Shown here one piece after another: positions 17,928 to 27,083 of a stretch of DNA of 64,000 bases (its first letter is position 1; every line of letters starts with the position of its first letter). A program made the translations under genes and the position numbers. The notes beneath the pieces are model-generated. The model saw only the letters and a program-made list of their open reading frames with translations. It was not told the DNA's origin and did no database searches. Origin of the DNA: Atopobium sp. oral taxon 199 str. F0494 (GTDB lineage: Bacteria; Actinomycetota; Coriobacteriia; Coriobacteriales; Atopobiaceae); NCBI RefSeq assembly GCF_000411555.1, contig NZ_KE150487.1, positions 287,768 through 351,767 of the forward strand, read 5' to 3'.

Positions 17928-19544
17928 CTACTCCGTCATCGTTTCCACAGGAAATGAGATTTGCTCTTCAAGAGCGTCCGCCGCGAGGCCGACCGCCTCG
18001 GAAATATCGGACGCCATAACGCCACGTGTGCCGAATTTCTCCACCGCCAGCTGTCCCGCATAGGCGTGCACCTCGCAGGCAAGCGAGCAAAACGTTGGAA
18101 GATCGTCAGCGACTCCTCCAGCCAGAGCCAAACGCCCCGCGAGAACGCCTGCAAGAACATCGCCCGAACCGGCAGTCGCAAGCGTTGCGAAGCCGGGCTT
18201 GGGTAGTACGGCCTTCTGAACACCAACGCAGGCGGTCGCCGTGCTTTTAGCAACAACGACGAGCTCAGAGCCACCGTCAGCCCAAATGATCTTGCGAGCG
18301 GCGTCAAGCTGCTCTACCAGGCTTGCGGGCGGATTGTCAATCCTGCCTACCAAGCGGCCAAGCTCACGGCGATGCGGCGTCAGGATAAGCGGCGCTGAAC
18401 GCCTTGTGACCTCGGGAAAATCGGGAAGATTATGGGACGTCAGACGTGCGATGCAGTTGAGCGCATCAGCGTCAACAATAAGCGGCAGGCTGGAATCGAT
18501 AAGAGCCGATGTTACAGCAACCGTACCGCCGGAAACCCGCATACCCGGGCCAACAAGCGTGACCGTTCGCATGCCGGCAAGCTCGCTTACGAGAGGAACC
18601 GCGTCTTCGGTAAGCATGCCCTCCTCATCACAAGGCAGACCGACCGCGGGAATCTCCGGGCATTGAATCTGCACCGTAGGTAAAATGGCTTCCGGAACCG
18701 CAAGGGTCACATAACCGGCGCCCGCGCGAGCGGCGGAGCGCGCCGCCATAACCGCGGCACCCGGGAAGCGAGAAGAGCCTCCCACCACAAGCACAGATCC
18801 ACGCGAGAACTTGTCCACGTCGTTTTGCTGCGCAGGCAAGCTGTCCAGATAGTCTTCCAAATCAGTACGCCACGCTACGGGATCCGCGTCCACTACAAGA
18901 CGCTCGGTTTGCTCGGCAAGCGGTGCGACCACAATGGAGCCGCATACGTCACGGCCCGCATCCGCCAAAAGGCCTGGTTTAAGGGCTATCATCGTGACCG
19001 TCATATCCGCTATAACACAGGCGCTTTCGGCGTGGCCGGTCTGGGAGTCAAGACCCGACGGCACGTCCACCGCAAGCACGCGGGCGCCGGACTCATTGAG
19101 CGTCTCAATCCAAATGTCAAAGGGAGCGCGGACTTTTCCGTGAAAACCGGTTCCCAACATGCAGTCAAGGACGGCGTCAGCGGTGGAAAGCAAGTCCGCA
19201 AGTTCCGTCTTTGATGGGCCGACCAGCACTGATACGCCGGAGCGAACCGCGCGCTGCGCAGTTTGGCGCGCAAGATCGCCTGATATTTGATCCGGCTCAA
19301 TGGGAGTAATGACCTTGACGTTAACGCTTCGCGAACGCAGCGCCTCAGCAGCCACCCAGCCGTCGCCGCCGTTGTTGCCCATGCCGGCAAGCACCACCAC
19401 GTTATCGATGGTTCCTCCAAGATTCAGAACTTCCTGGGCGGCCGCATAGCCGGCGCGATGCATCAGCTCAGAAACGCTCACCCCTGTACGAGTAAGCGAG
19501 ACCTCAACGCGCTTAATATCCTCAACGTTCAGAACAGGCTGCAT
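17928..19544 (-). CDS. nnr: Bifunctional NAD(P)H-hydrate epimerase/dehydratase
   Basis: 538 residues, a fused YjeF protein. The N-terminal epimerase half has VVVLAGMGNNGGDGWVAA and AVDVPSGLDSQTG; the C-terminal ADP-dependent dehydratase half has LVVGGSSRFPGAAVMAA, LTPHRRELGRLVG and GFATLATAGSGDVLAGVLAG. It repairs hydrated NADH and NADPH. It lies between acpS and alr with gaps of 3 and 5 bases, so clearly one transcription unit. Confidence 0.96.
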   Translation of the reverse strand: MQPVLNVEDIKRVEVSLTRTGVSVSELMHRAGYAAAQEVLNLGGTIDNVVVLAGMGNNGGDGWVAAEALRSRSVNVKVITPIEPDQISGDLARQTAQRAVRSGVSVLVGPSKTELADLLSTADAVLDCMLGTGFHGKVRAPFDIWIETLNESGARVLAVDVPSGLDSQTGHAESACVIADMTVTMIALKPGLLADAGRDVCGSIVVAPLAEQTERLVVDADPVAWRTDLEDYLDSLPAQQNDVDKFSRGSVLVVGGSSRFPGAAVMAARSAARAGAGYVTLAVPEAILPTVQIQCPEIPAVGLPCDEEGMLTEDAVPLVSELAGMRTVTLVGPGMRVSGGTVAVTSALIDSSLPLIVDADALNCIARLTSHNLPDFPEVTRRSAPLILTPHRRELGRLVGRIDNPPASLVEQLDAARKIIWADGGSELVVVAKSTATACVGVQKAVLPKPGFATLATAGSGDVLAGVLAGRLALAGGVADDLPTFCSLACEVHAYAGQLAVEKFGTRGVMASDISEAVGLAADALEEQISFPVETMTE

Positions 19545-19547
19545 GTT

Positions 19548-20069
19548 CTACTCCTCAGACTGCTGTTTCATGGTGTCTATTATAGTTTCTTGCACACGCT
19601 CAAGCTCATCTATCACAGAACGCGCCTCTTTAAATGAGGCCACAAGCGCTTGAGCTGCGTCTTCTTTCTCGTCAATTTTTGGTTTCACCGCGTCCGTCAC
19701 GGTAACTGCATTTGCCACCGCAACAGAGCGGGTATGCGAGATTGAAAGAGCTACCTCACGAACTCCCTGCTCGCGCGCCACCTCAGCCGCTCGTCCGGCG
19801 AGAAGAACCCTCGGACGGCCTGTATCATCCAGCGTAACCGAAACGTCAGAGAACCCGACACCCGCGCCAAATCCCAGCCCCAACGCCTTCAGCACAGCTT
19901 CGCGAGCGGCAAAGCGGGCGGCATAGTGCTCGGCGGGATGCGCCGTATGCTCGCAATAGAGACGCTCCTCCTCCGTAAACACACGCCTGATAAAGTGAGG
20001 ATGGCCATCAATCGCCCGCTGCATGCGCGCAATCTCCAGCATATCAACGCCAATTCCTGCAAGAGCCAT
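19548..20069 (-). CDS. acpS: Holo-ACP synthase with C-terminal extension
   Basis: 173 residues. The first ~125 are a full AcpS: GIGVDMLEIARM, the metal-site region RRVFTEEERLYC and ARFAAREAVLKALGLG. It transfers phosphopantetheine to ACP for fatty acid synthesis. The remaining ~45 residues (PKIDEKEDAAQALVASFKEA onward) form a charged, probably coiled helix that ordinary AcpS of 120-130 residues lacks. Its purpose is unknown. Start is the ATG directly 13 bases after glmM. Confidence 0.93.
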   Translation of the reverse strand: MALAGIGVDMLEIARMQRAIDGHPHFIRRVFTEEERLYCEHTAHPAEHYAARFAAREAVLKALGLGFGAGVGFSDVSVTLDDTGRPRVLLAGRAAEVAREQGVREVALSISHTRSVAVANAVTVTDAVKPKIDEKEDAAQALVASFKEARSVIDELERVQETIIDTMKQQSEE

Positions 20070-20082
20070 ACGTTACCCGCGC

Positions 20083-21426
20083 TTACGCCGTCAACTTGAA
20101 GGGTTCAAGCGCCTTCAAAACAATTTCATTGGCTTCCTGGCAAAGCTTTTCGGAGGAAGCCTCCGCAAGTACGCGCACCAGCGGCTCGGTGCCCGATGCC
20201 CTCACCAGAACACGACCATCGCCCTCGAGGTACTTCTCGGCAGCTTCAACTGCCTTCTTTACGTCGGCGGACTCCATGGCGGCGTTCTTGTCGGTAACCC
20301 GGACATTGAGCAACTGCTGCGGGTACAGGCGGACAGGACGAGCCAGCTCTGAGAGTTTCTCGCGTTCGGCGCGAAGAACTTCCATAATGCGAAGGCTGGT
20401 CATAATGCCGTCACCGGTCTTTTCCAAATCGCCAAAGATGATATGGCCGGACTGCTCGCCGCCCAGGCTGTACTCGTGCTCATTCATGCAGGCGTAGACG
20501 TTCTTATCGCCCACGTCGGTTTTCGCGTAGGAAAGACCCGCGTCCTCGAAGGCCTTGAACAGCCCGAAGTTGCTCATAACCGTGGTGACAACCGTCTGCT
20601 TTGCCAGGCGGCCGTACTTATTGAGATAGCAGCCACACACATACAAGATAAGGTCGCCGTCGACCACGTGGCCGCGTTCATCAACGGCCAGACAGCGGTC
20701 GGCATCGCCGTCGTAGGCAAAACCGACATCAAGGCCGTTTTGCACTACAAAGCGCTGCAGCTGGTCAATATGGGTGGAACCAGAGTCCACGTTAATGTTA
20801 AGGCCGTTGGGAGCGTTGTTGATAACGTGTGTCTCCGCGCCGAGCGCGTCAAAAACAGGACGAGCAACGCTTGAAGCCGCGCCGTTAGCGCAGTCAAGCC
20901 CGATTTTCATGCCCTGAAGGCTGAAGCCGCACGAGGCGATAAGACTGGAGATATAGCGATTGCGTCCCTGCATATAGTCGATGGTGCAGCCGATCTGTTC
21001 GCCTGTGGCGAGAGGAACCTCAAAGGTGCCGTCGATGTAATCCTCAACTTGCTGGAGTACATCCTCCTCCATCTTATAGCCATCTTTATTCACAAGCTTA
21101 ATGCCGTTGTCCGTGAAGGGATTGTGAGAAGCGGTAATCATGATGCCGCAGTCAAAGGCGCCGTCGACCACCTCATAACTTACTCCGGGCGTCGGAATAA
21201 CATGAAGGATATACGCGTCAGCGCCCGAAGCCACAAGACCAGAGACGAGTGCCGACTCAAACATATAGCTGGAGCGGCGAGTGTCTTTTCCCAAAATCAC
21301 GCGGGCGCGATGACCCTGACGAAGCCCGTAGTACCACCCGATGAAGCGGCCAATCTTGTACGCGTGGTCAACGTTGAGGCCTTCGTTCGCACGGCCTCGA
21401 AATCCATCAGTGCCAAAGTACTTCAT
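20083..21426 (-). CDS. glmM: Phosphoglucosamine mutase
   Basis: 447 residues. Start MKYFGTDGFRG, active-site phosphoserine in TASHNPFTDNG, metal loop DGDADRC, sugar-binding GGEQSGHI and phosphate loop VRASGTEPLVRV are all present. It makes glucosamine-1-phosphate for UDP-GlcNAc. ATG 21426 has AAGGAG five bases upstream; upstream in-frame codons look non-coding. First gene of the glmM-acpS-nnr-alr-udg-tsaE series. Confidence 0.97.
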   Translation of the reverse strand: MKYFGTDGFRGRANEGLNVDHAYKIGRFIGWYYGLRQGHRARVILGKDTRRSSYMFESALVSGLVASGADAYILHVIPTPGVSYEVVDGAFDCGIMITASHNPFTDNGIKLVNKDGYKMEEDVLQQVEDYIDGTFEVPLATGEQIGCTIDYMQGRNRYISSLIASCGFSLQGMKIGLDCANGAASSVARPVFDALGAETHVINNAPNGLNINVDSGSTHIDQLQRFVVQNGLDVGFAYDGDADRCLAVDERGHVVDGDLILYVCGCYLNKYGRLAKQTVVTTVMSNFGLFKAFEDAGLSYAKTDVGDKNVYACMNEHEYSLGGEQSGHIIFGDLEKTGDGIMTSLRIMEVLRAEREKLSELARPVRLYPQQLLNVRVTDKNAAMESADVKKAVEAAEKYLEGDGRVLVRASGTEPLVRVLAEASSEKLCQEANEIVLKALEPFKLTA

Positions 21427-21565
21427 AGCAGCTCCTTGCATATGTCGTATATCGTATGTCATAGGTCCGCGCAATGCGGACGATTGGATGTTCTTCTCGC
21501 CTCGCACGCCTGCGCATGCGCGGCAATACTAATATTTTAGGTGAAATCAAAGTGCAGCCAACAAG

Positions 21566-21600
21566 AAAAAGGGTCTGTCGTAAAATCGACAGACCCTTGT
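21566..21600 (-). terminator. Rho-independent terminator of rplM-rpsI
   Basis: Perfect 10-bp stem GGGTCTGTCG/CGACAGACCC with a 6-nt loop. On the minus strand it is followed by a T run, so it ends the ribosomal protein operon about 70 bp after rpsI. Confidence 0.85.
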
Positions 21601-21669
21601 GTGCTTTGGTTCTCGCGTGTCCGCATTCCTTGCGCCAATGCACCTTGCGCTCGGATACGTCCTGAAACG

Positions 21670-22065
21670 TTAGCGCTTCGAGAACTGCGGACGCTTGCGT
21701 GCCTTCTTCAGGCCGTACTTCTTACGCTCGACCGCACGGGAATCGCGGGTGAGGTAACCAGCCTTCTTGAGATCCTCACGGTACTCGCCGGCCTCAAGGA
21801 GCGCGCGGGCGATGCCCAGACGAAGCGCACCAGCCTGACCGTTGATGCCGCCGCCATCACAATTTGCGAAAACATCAAAATGACCAAGGGTATCGGTAAC
21901 GCGCAGAGGCGCTACGGCATTGTCAACGAGCTGCTGGCGACCAAAATAGATGGCTGCCTCACGACCATTGACCACTACCTTGCCGGTACCGGGAATAAGA
22001 CGAACACGAGCCACGGCCTCTTTACGACGACCGGTGCCAGTATAAACTGCAGTATTTTCAGCCAT
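21670..22065 (-). CDS. rpsI: 30S ribosomal protein S9
   Basis: 131 residues with the S9 signature [19 protein letters not shown] and the basic C-terminus [12 protein letters not shown] that reaches the P-site tRNA. It lies 3 bases after rplM, the universal L13-S9 pair. Confidence 0.98.
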   Translation of the reverse strand: MAENTAVYTGTGRRKEAVARVRLIPGTGKVVVNGREAAIYFGRQQLVDNAVAPLRVTDTLGHFDVFANCDGGGINGQAGALRLGIARALLEAGEYREDLKKAGYLTRDSRAVERKKYGLKKARKRPQFSKR

Positions 22066-22068
22066 CGT

Positions 22069-22509
22069 TTAGCCCTCCAGCTCGATCTTAACGGGATTCT
22101 GTGCAGCATGCGGATGATTGGCTCCGGTATACACCTTGAGCTTCATGCCCTGCTTGCGACCGAGAGTGGTCTTGGGGAGCATGCCCTTAACGGCGTGCTC
22201 AATGACACGCTCAGGATGCTTCTCCATAGCTTCCTTGAAAGACTCAAGCTTGAGACCTCCAAGATAGCCAGAGTGACGCCAGTACTCTTTGTAATCAGCC
22301 TTAGTACCGGTAAGGATGACCTTCTCGGCGTTGATGATAACTACAAAGTCACCAGTATCGGCGTTAGGGGTATACTGCGGCTTGTTCTTTCCGCGAAGGA
22401 TCATTGCTGCCTTCGTGGCCAGACGGCCGAGCGTAGCGCCCTCAGCGTCGATGAGCACCCACTTGCGCTCGACTTCGCCAGCCTTGGCGAACTGAGTCGA
22501 CTTCTTCAC
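22069..22509 (-). CDS. rplM: 50S ribosomal protein L13
   Basis: 146 residues. The L13 core shows [31 protein letters not shown] and [12 protein letters not shown]. The GTG at 22509 is chosen as start because GGAGGAG lies six to seven bases upstream; the open frame continues eight codons further but without a ribosome site. First gene of the rplM-rpsI pair. Confidence 0.97.
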   Translation of the reverse strand: MKKSTQFAKAGEVERKWVLIDAEGATLGRLATKAAMILRGKNKPQYTPNADTGDFVVIINAEKVILTGTKADYKEYWRHSGYLGGLKLESFKEAMEKHPERVIEHAVKGMLPKTTLGRKQGMKLKVYTGANHPHAAQNPVKIELEG

Positions 22510-22702
22510 TAGACTCCTCCTACGAATGTACAAAATGGCAGCTTCTGGACAAGCTACCGCTGCTTTTATCAGAGATTACGGGGCTCTGTGGAAAAGCCTT
22601 AAAAGTATACTCCACTTGCACGGCAATATCACGAGGAATTTTATATACGTTCTTCAGCAAACCGAGTATTATCAGTAGTATCCCACTCATCGGAGGTTGC
22701 TG

Positions 22703-23635
22703 ATGATTTATACCGTTACGTTAAACCCCGCACTCGATAAGACCGTCCAAATTCCGCATTTTACCATTGACCAAGTCAACCGTATCACCGATATCCGTCA
22801 GGATGCGGGAGGCAAGGGCATCAACGTATCCAAGGTTATAGCTCAGCTGGGTGGAACTTCTGCTGCTGTCGCTCTTCTTGGCGGCACTACAGGCACCTGG
22901 ATTGAGCGCTCTCTTAGCGAGCAGAACATCAAAGTCCATGCCTTCGACGCCGGTGGACAGACGCGAACCAATCTCAAGGTAGTTGACGCTGTCAGTCACA
23001 CCAATACCGACATCAACGAACCGGGACCTGAGGTGCGCGATGAACAGCTCACTTCCATTCTCGACGAACTTGCGGGCATGACCTCCGCGGGAGACATCGT
23101 AGTGCTCTCCGGCAGTCTCCCGCGCGGGGCTTCCATAGATACCTACGGTCGCTGGACGCGCCGCCTGCGCGAAGCGGGACTGAAAGTCTTTTTGGACGCT
23201 GACGGCGCTGCCCTCCAGGCCGGCCTTGCCGAGAAGCCCTATTACACCAAACCCAACGATCATGAACTTTCTGAACTCGTAGGCCGCAGACTTGATACCG
23301 TTGACGATATAGCCGACGCCGCGGCAGCCCTTGTCGCAGAGGGTCCCAGCACCGTTTGCATCTCTATGGGAGGCAATGGCGCCGTCTATGTTGCCAAAGA
23401 TCAGGCATGGTACGCATATCCTGTACGCGTGCCGGTAGGAAGCACCGTTGGAGCGGGAGATTCGGTAGTGGCGGCTTTTGCCTATGCCGAGGATAAAGGA
23501 CTTTCCATTGAGGACACGCTGCGCCTCGCTATGGCAACTGGCGCCGCCAACGTCATGGAATCCGGTACGCAAGCCGCTCCACGCTCCGTTGTGGATTCGC
23601 TTCTTGAAAAGGTGCAGCTCAAGCGCCTTACCTAA
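22703..23635 (+). CDS. fruK: PfkB-family 1-phosphofructokinase
   Basis: About 310 residues. It starts MIYTVTLNPALDKTV, the usual opening of FruK/LacC kinases; DAGGKGINVSKV and VGAGDSVVAAFAYA (anion hole and catalytic Asp) are the PfkB signatures. It phosphorylates fructose-1-phosphate or tagatose-6-phosphate. No PTS fructose gene or FruR is next to it, so the substrate is uncertain. The ATG 22703 follows CGGAGG. It is the only clear plus-strand gene here and overlaps the converging patatin gene by 8 bases. Confidence 0.88.
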   Translation: MIYTVTLNPALDKTVQIPHFTIDQVNRITDIRQDAGGKGINVSKVIAQLGGTSAAVALLGGTTGTWIERSLSEQNIKVHAFDAGGQTRTNLKVVDAVSHTNTDINEPGPEVRDEQLTSILDELAGMTSAGDIVVLSGSLPRGASIDTYGRWTRRLREAGLKVFLDADGAALQAGLAEKPYYTKPNDHELSELVGRRLDTVDDIADAAAALVAEGPSTVCISMGGNGAVYVAKDQAWYAYPVRVPVGSTVGAGDSVVAAFAYAEDKGLSIEDTLRLAMATGAANVMESGTQAAPRSVVDSLLEKVQLKRLT

Positions 23636-24659
23636 CGCCATCCGCGACAAAGGAGCGGATCTCTTCAATCCGCTTTTCCGCCTGTCCACGCCCTTGCAGA
23701 TAAAGCGTCAAAAGCGCCTCGCCCGAGCGTTCGTTTACCTTCACCTCTACCGGCTCGGGAGGGGCTAGCACCAGGCACCGTCCTTCTCGCTCCAGCTGCC
23801 AGAGCTGCTCCCTGCAGGCGTTGTATCTTTTCGCACGCGTCTCAAGCGCGTCGAGATAATACGGGAAAGCGTCATAGCGATGTGAGCGAATGGCCATTTG
23901 CTCGTTTGCGGTGCCCTTGAGGTATTCACGGTCTTGCGTCACAATCACCACTGCTCGTTTTGACGGCATGTGATCCTCGGGGATTCGCGCTCCCGAAAGT
24001 CCGAGCGCAGGAGCAAAGGGAATGGAATCGGTGGTGCCGCCGTCCAAATAGCGGCGTCCCTCCTGCTCGACCGTCCTTGATACCAACGGCATCGAAGCCG
24101 AGGCCTGAACTTTCCAGATATCCTCAGGCAGAGATCGTACGTGCAGGTACGCGGGGGTCCCAAAGGTAACGTCAGAAGCTACGGCATACATTTGCAGAGG
24201 ATTTGAGTTGAATGCCTCAGAATCGCATGGGTCCAGATGATTTTGTATCTCTTCGTACATGAATTCGCTGCCGGCAATATTTCCCGTAGTGGCCAGCGAC
24301 CAGAACGACATGAACCTGCGATCGTCCCGGAATGCCAAGATCACGCGCATGGCACGACCGATCTGACGGGATTTGAAACTCACTGCATTGATGGCGCCCG
24401 CAGAGGTTCCCCACACGCTGTCGAAGTCGGCAATGCCATGTTCAAGCAAGACATCCAATACGCCGGCGGTAAAAATGCCCCGAAAGCTGCCGCCCTCAAG
24501 AACGAGGGCGGTAGTCGATTGGTACGCTCCAGCCTGTTGAGACGGTCGGACCGAAGGGGTTTCTCGCTCTTCTTTTGCCGCTAGGGTTTCCTTTGCAGTT
24601 TCTGTCGAATTCCTCGCCTTAGGTTCTGTTGGGTTTTCCTTCTCGGCTTCTGCTCCCAT
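23628..24659 (-). CDS. Patatin-like phospholipase
   Basis: About 343 residues. The oxyanion loop is GGSFRG, the nucleophile elbow is GTSAG (Ser in VWGTSAGAINAVSF) and the second catalytic Asp is in DGGTTDSIP, the patatin Ser-Asp dyad. A low-complexity Glu/Lys/Thr-rich N-terminus of about 45 residues precedes the catalytic domain and no signal peptide is seen, so it is probably cytoplasmic. Start ATG 24659 follows AAGGAGG. Likely a lipid acyl hydrolase. It lies 39 bases downstream of the DUF3021 gene and may be co-transcribed with it. Confidence 0.88.
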   Translation of the reverse strand: MGAEAEKENPTEPKARNSTETAKETLAAKEERETPSVRPSQQAGAYQSTTALVLEGGSFRGIFTAGVLDVLLEHGIADFDSVWGTSAGAINAVSFKSRQIGRAMRVILAFRDDRRFMSFWSLATTGNIAGSEFMYEEIQNHLDPCDSEAFNSNPLQMYAVASDVTFGTPAYLHVRSLPEDIWKVQASASMPLVSRTVEQEGRRYLDGGTTDSIPFAPALGLSGARIPEDHMPSKRAVVIVTQDREYLKGTANEQMAIRSHRYDAFPYYLDALETRAKRYNACREQLWQLEREGRCLVLAPPEPVEVKVNERSGEALLTLYLQGRGQAEKRIEEIRSFVADGVR

Positions 24660-24697
24660 GAGGCCTCCTTCTGTTACTTGAAAGAAGTGTACCCTCA

Positions 24698-25210
24698 TCA
24701 GCGCCGAGCGTCCTGATACTTTTTGAACGCCATTTGATATTCTCTATTCTCACGTTTGAAACGCCAGTTAAAGAGGATGGTCATCACCAGAAGAATCACA
24801 AGATATGACCCTACAAACGAAACCCATGCCTCAGGGATGCCGGGTAACCAGCCTCCGATGAGCGCCATTATCACTAACACGGAAAACATGCAGACGTTAA
24901 ATCCCAGATACCGTTTGAAATAGCTAAAGCGCAGGATAAACGGTTGGTAATTAAACCAAACCTGCTGAAACAGCCCCGCTCCTGCTCCCGCGCCAATGAG
25001 CGTCAGAACAAGGATACTTTCCTGTCTGTCGCCAAAGTCACCAAGCAGCATCACCACAAAGTACACAAGTGAAACCATCGTAAAGTAAAACGCTCCTATA
25101 ACAAGACCTTTCCGCGCCGTCTCGCCCATCGTTTTGTTGGCGCCACCGCCAAACTCTTGATTGGCGGTCTGCTCAATGTTCTGCATGCCCTGCGACTGTT
25201 TAAGTTCCAT
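24698..25210 (-). CDS. DUF3021 membrane protein
   Basis: About 170 residues. After a Gln/Asn-rich N-terminus there are four hydrophobic segments (about 35-56, 68-86, 105-125 and 132-150 of this start), with a Lys/Arg-rich tail. DUF3021 proteins are typically encoded beside a LytTR regulator and are thought to inhibit it at the membrane. That arrangement is present: the LytTR gene is just upstream. Start ATG 25210 follows AAGGGG. Confidence 0.8.
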   Translation of the reverse strand: MELKQSQGMQNIEQTANQEFGGGANKTMGETARKGLVIGAFYFTMVSLVYFVVMLLGDFGDRQESILVLTLIGAGAGAGLFQQVWFNYQPFILRFSYFKRYLGFNVCMFSVLVIMALIGGWLPGIPEAWVSFVGSYLVILLVMTILFNWRFKRENREYQMAFKKYQDARR

Positions 25211-25346
25211 GGTATCCCCTTCTCTTGGGACGTTTTGAATTTGAAACATACTCGAACACCCTGCGGCCTAGTGCCCCAATCACCTCGTGACTGCCCGCCC
25301 TCGCGCATAATGCCTCGCGCGGCTGGCTACCTTTGCCCCGAGGCAC

Positions 25347-25793
25347 CTACCTGAGGCCAATGCGCTTTTTAATGCCTGCCGCATATTTTCTTGAGGCAAC
25401 CAGGTTCTTCTCACCAAGAGAAAGAAGCATGCGTCCGGATCCCGCGGGACTAATCCCTGTAACATGGTCCAAATTGACCAATTCCTGTCGAGAAGTACGG
25501 ACAAACTCCGTTTCTTTCAGGGCCGCTTCAAGCTCATGCAGGCGACTGTCGCTTTCAAGCGTTTCACCAGTTGCAAGATGAATCAGTGATGCGTTCTCGC
25601 TCGTTTCAATCCACGCTACATCGGCGAGAAACACTATGCGCCGCTTGATGGTTCCGGGAACGTACCCCGAAATTTTGCCGTCAGCCATCTGCAGCTGGCG
25701 AACAATTCCGGCAACGCGCCAGTCATCCGACCCGCTCAGGATAGTCACCTCTATCTGCGAACGACCCTTTTCCTCTACGACACGAATCTCCAT
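25347..25793 (-). CDS. LytTR DNA-binding regulator
   Basis: About 148 residues. The C-terminal LytTR domain is recognisable: DVAWIETSENASLIHLATGE, LHELEAALKETEFVRTSRQELVNLDHVTGI and LSLGEKNLVASRKYAAGIKKRIG. There is no receiver domain, so this is a single-domain LytTR of the kind that partners DUF3021. ATG 25793 is taken as start; a TTG five codons earlier is possible. Such pairs usually control themselves, but no binding sites are proven here. Confidence 0.85.
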   Translation of the reverse strand: MEIRVVEEKGRSQIEVTILSGSDDWRVAGIVRQLQMADGKISGYVPGTIKRRIVFLADVAWIETSENASLIHLATGETLESDSRLHELEAALKETEFVRTSRQELVNLDHVTGISPAGSGRMLLSLGEKNLVASRKYAAGIKKRIGLR

Positions 25794-25950
25794 CTTTCGT
25801 CCAAACAATCGATTCTGCCTGTTGCCGCCTCGCCTTAAGGCATCTCTAGCATAAGCAAACTGAATGCGAATAGCTCAGCATGCGCCCAAGATGCACTATC
25901 TGGCAGGTAGAATGCTTTTTATGCAATAAATTCAACATCGCCGCAATATT

Positions 25951-25991
25951 ACAATCGTTCATATTGCATGTATGGCAATATGAACGATTGT
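25951..25991. repeat. Perfect 17-bp inverted repeat with 7-nt loop
   Basis: ACAATCGTTCATATTGC (25951-25967) and its exact complement (25975-25991) around ATGTATG. It lies just after the sortase gene (minus strand) and about 160 bases before the LytTR gene. It is AT-rich with no T run, so a terminator is possible but not typical; an operator for the LytTR regulator or a transcript-end structure are alternatives. Confidence 0.75.
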
Positions 25992-26017
25992 TAATTCATT
26001 ATTTATCTCTATTCATA

Positions 26018-27061
26018 TTATCTTTTATGGGATCTGTTGCTCCTCTTCTTATGGAACTTCACTGCAAAAACTATGCCTAAAATAATACTTATTGTAACCA
26101 GTATGCCAGCAATTGAATAAAACACCATATGCCTAGGCAAATCGGCAAGCGGTTCAACAGAACGATTGACCAGCTTCTTTGAAGACTCCCATTCCGCAGG
26201 GACTTCACAGCGCTCTGCGTGCACGAGCAAACGATGGGTATTAACGCCATATGGTGTACAAGTTACGAGAGTAACTTGGTCTTTTCCAGGTTCGATTGAG
26301 AGACTATTTACTTCTTCAGGAAGAACAACCTCGGTTGAAGTTACTCTATATGCGTGATCTTCACCAAGCACACGAACAATGAACCAATCATTTACGCTCA
26401 GTTCATTCAGCTTATCAAAAATGCGAGCAGTTGGTAATCCGGTATGTCCCGCAAGGACACAGTGAGTTGATTCTCCACCGATAGGAACTGACGTGTTCAC
26501 AACATGCCCAACACCATGCTGAAGCACTTTATCAGTTGTAAAATGATAAATGGGGAGATCAACACTAATTTTTGGTATTATCAGCTCACCCATGGTACCG
26601 TCTCCGGCAACATTGAGGACTTCCTTGTATTCTTCGTTTCCAGGCATCGTATCTTTACTGTCAAATGGGTCAATGACTTTTGAGCTACCATCACGAAGAT
26701 GTTTATTAAAGGCTATTGCTTTCTCTTTTTCAGAAGAAAGATCCTCTTTTTTCATTGCTGTTACAGTTTTTTCTTGAGTCGCACTCACTTCATTTTGGGC
26801 TTGCTGATTAAGCCAATCACTTACAAATGGATAAGATATAAGTGCAAGACCTGCTACTAAAGCAATAATAGATAAAATCAGCCAAATCTGGGAACGTTTC
26901 TTTTTCTTTATATTTTCAACATTTAACTGAGTTCCGGACATCTGTATACCGGATACTTGAGGCACTGATACTTTCCTTCTACCGGACACAGTAACAGAAG
27001 CAGGAGAATCTGATGATTCTCCTGCTTCACTGCCATGCTTCATATGTTTTGCATAAGCCAT
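26018..27061 (-). CDS. srtC: Class C (pilus) sortase, second
   Basis: 347 residues. An N-terminal membrane helix (about 58-77) and a C-terminal one (about 316-339) flank the sortase barrel. The catalytic His206 (AGHTGLP), Cys268 (TLVTCTPYG) and Arg277 (THRLLVHAER) are all visible. A DPF lid motif (131-133), typical of class C pilus sortases, covers the active site. It should polymerise the pilin encoded just upstream (22-base gap). The first ~50 residues are low-complexity and the exact start is uncertain. Confidence 0.93.
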   Translation of the reverse strand: MAYAKHMKHGSEAGESSDSPASVTVSGRRKVSVPQVSGIQMSGTQLNVENIKKKKRSQIWLILSIIALVAGLALISYPFVSDWLNQQAQNEVSATQEKTVTAMKKEDLSSEKEKAIAFNKHLRDGSSKVIDPFDSKDTMPGNEEYKEVLNVAGDGTMGELIIPKISVDLPIYHFTTDKVLQHGVGHVVNTSVPIGGESTHCVLAGHTGLPTARIFDKLNELSVNDWFIVRVLGEDHAYRVTSTEVVLPEEVNSLSIEPGKDQVTLVTCTPYGVNTHRLLVHAERCEVPAEWESSKKLVNRSVEPLADLPRHMVFYSIAGILVTISIILGIVFAVKFHKKRSNRSHKR

Positions 27062-27083
27062 GATTGAAACAAGCTCTGCTTAC

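Noticed and set aside
21541-22512. Long plus-strand frame opposite rpsI-rplM
   Set aside because: Shadow of two universally conserved ribosomal genes.
22721-23689. Minus-strand frame opposite fruK
   Set aside because: The plus-strand PfkB motifs and Shine-Dalgarno sequence are decisive.
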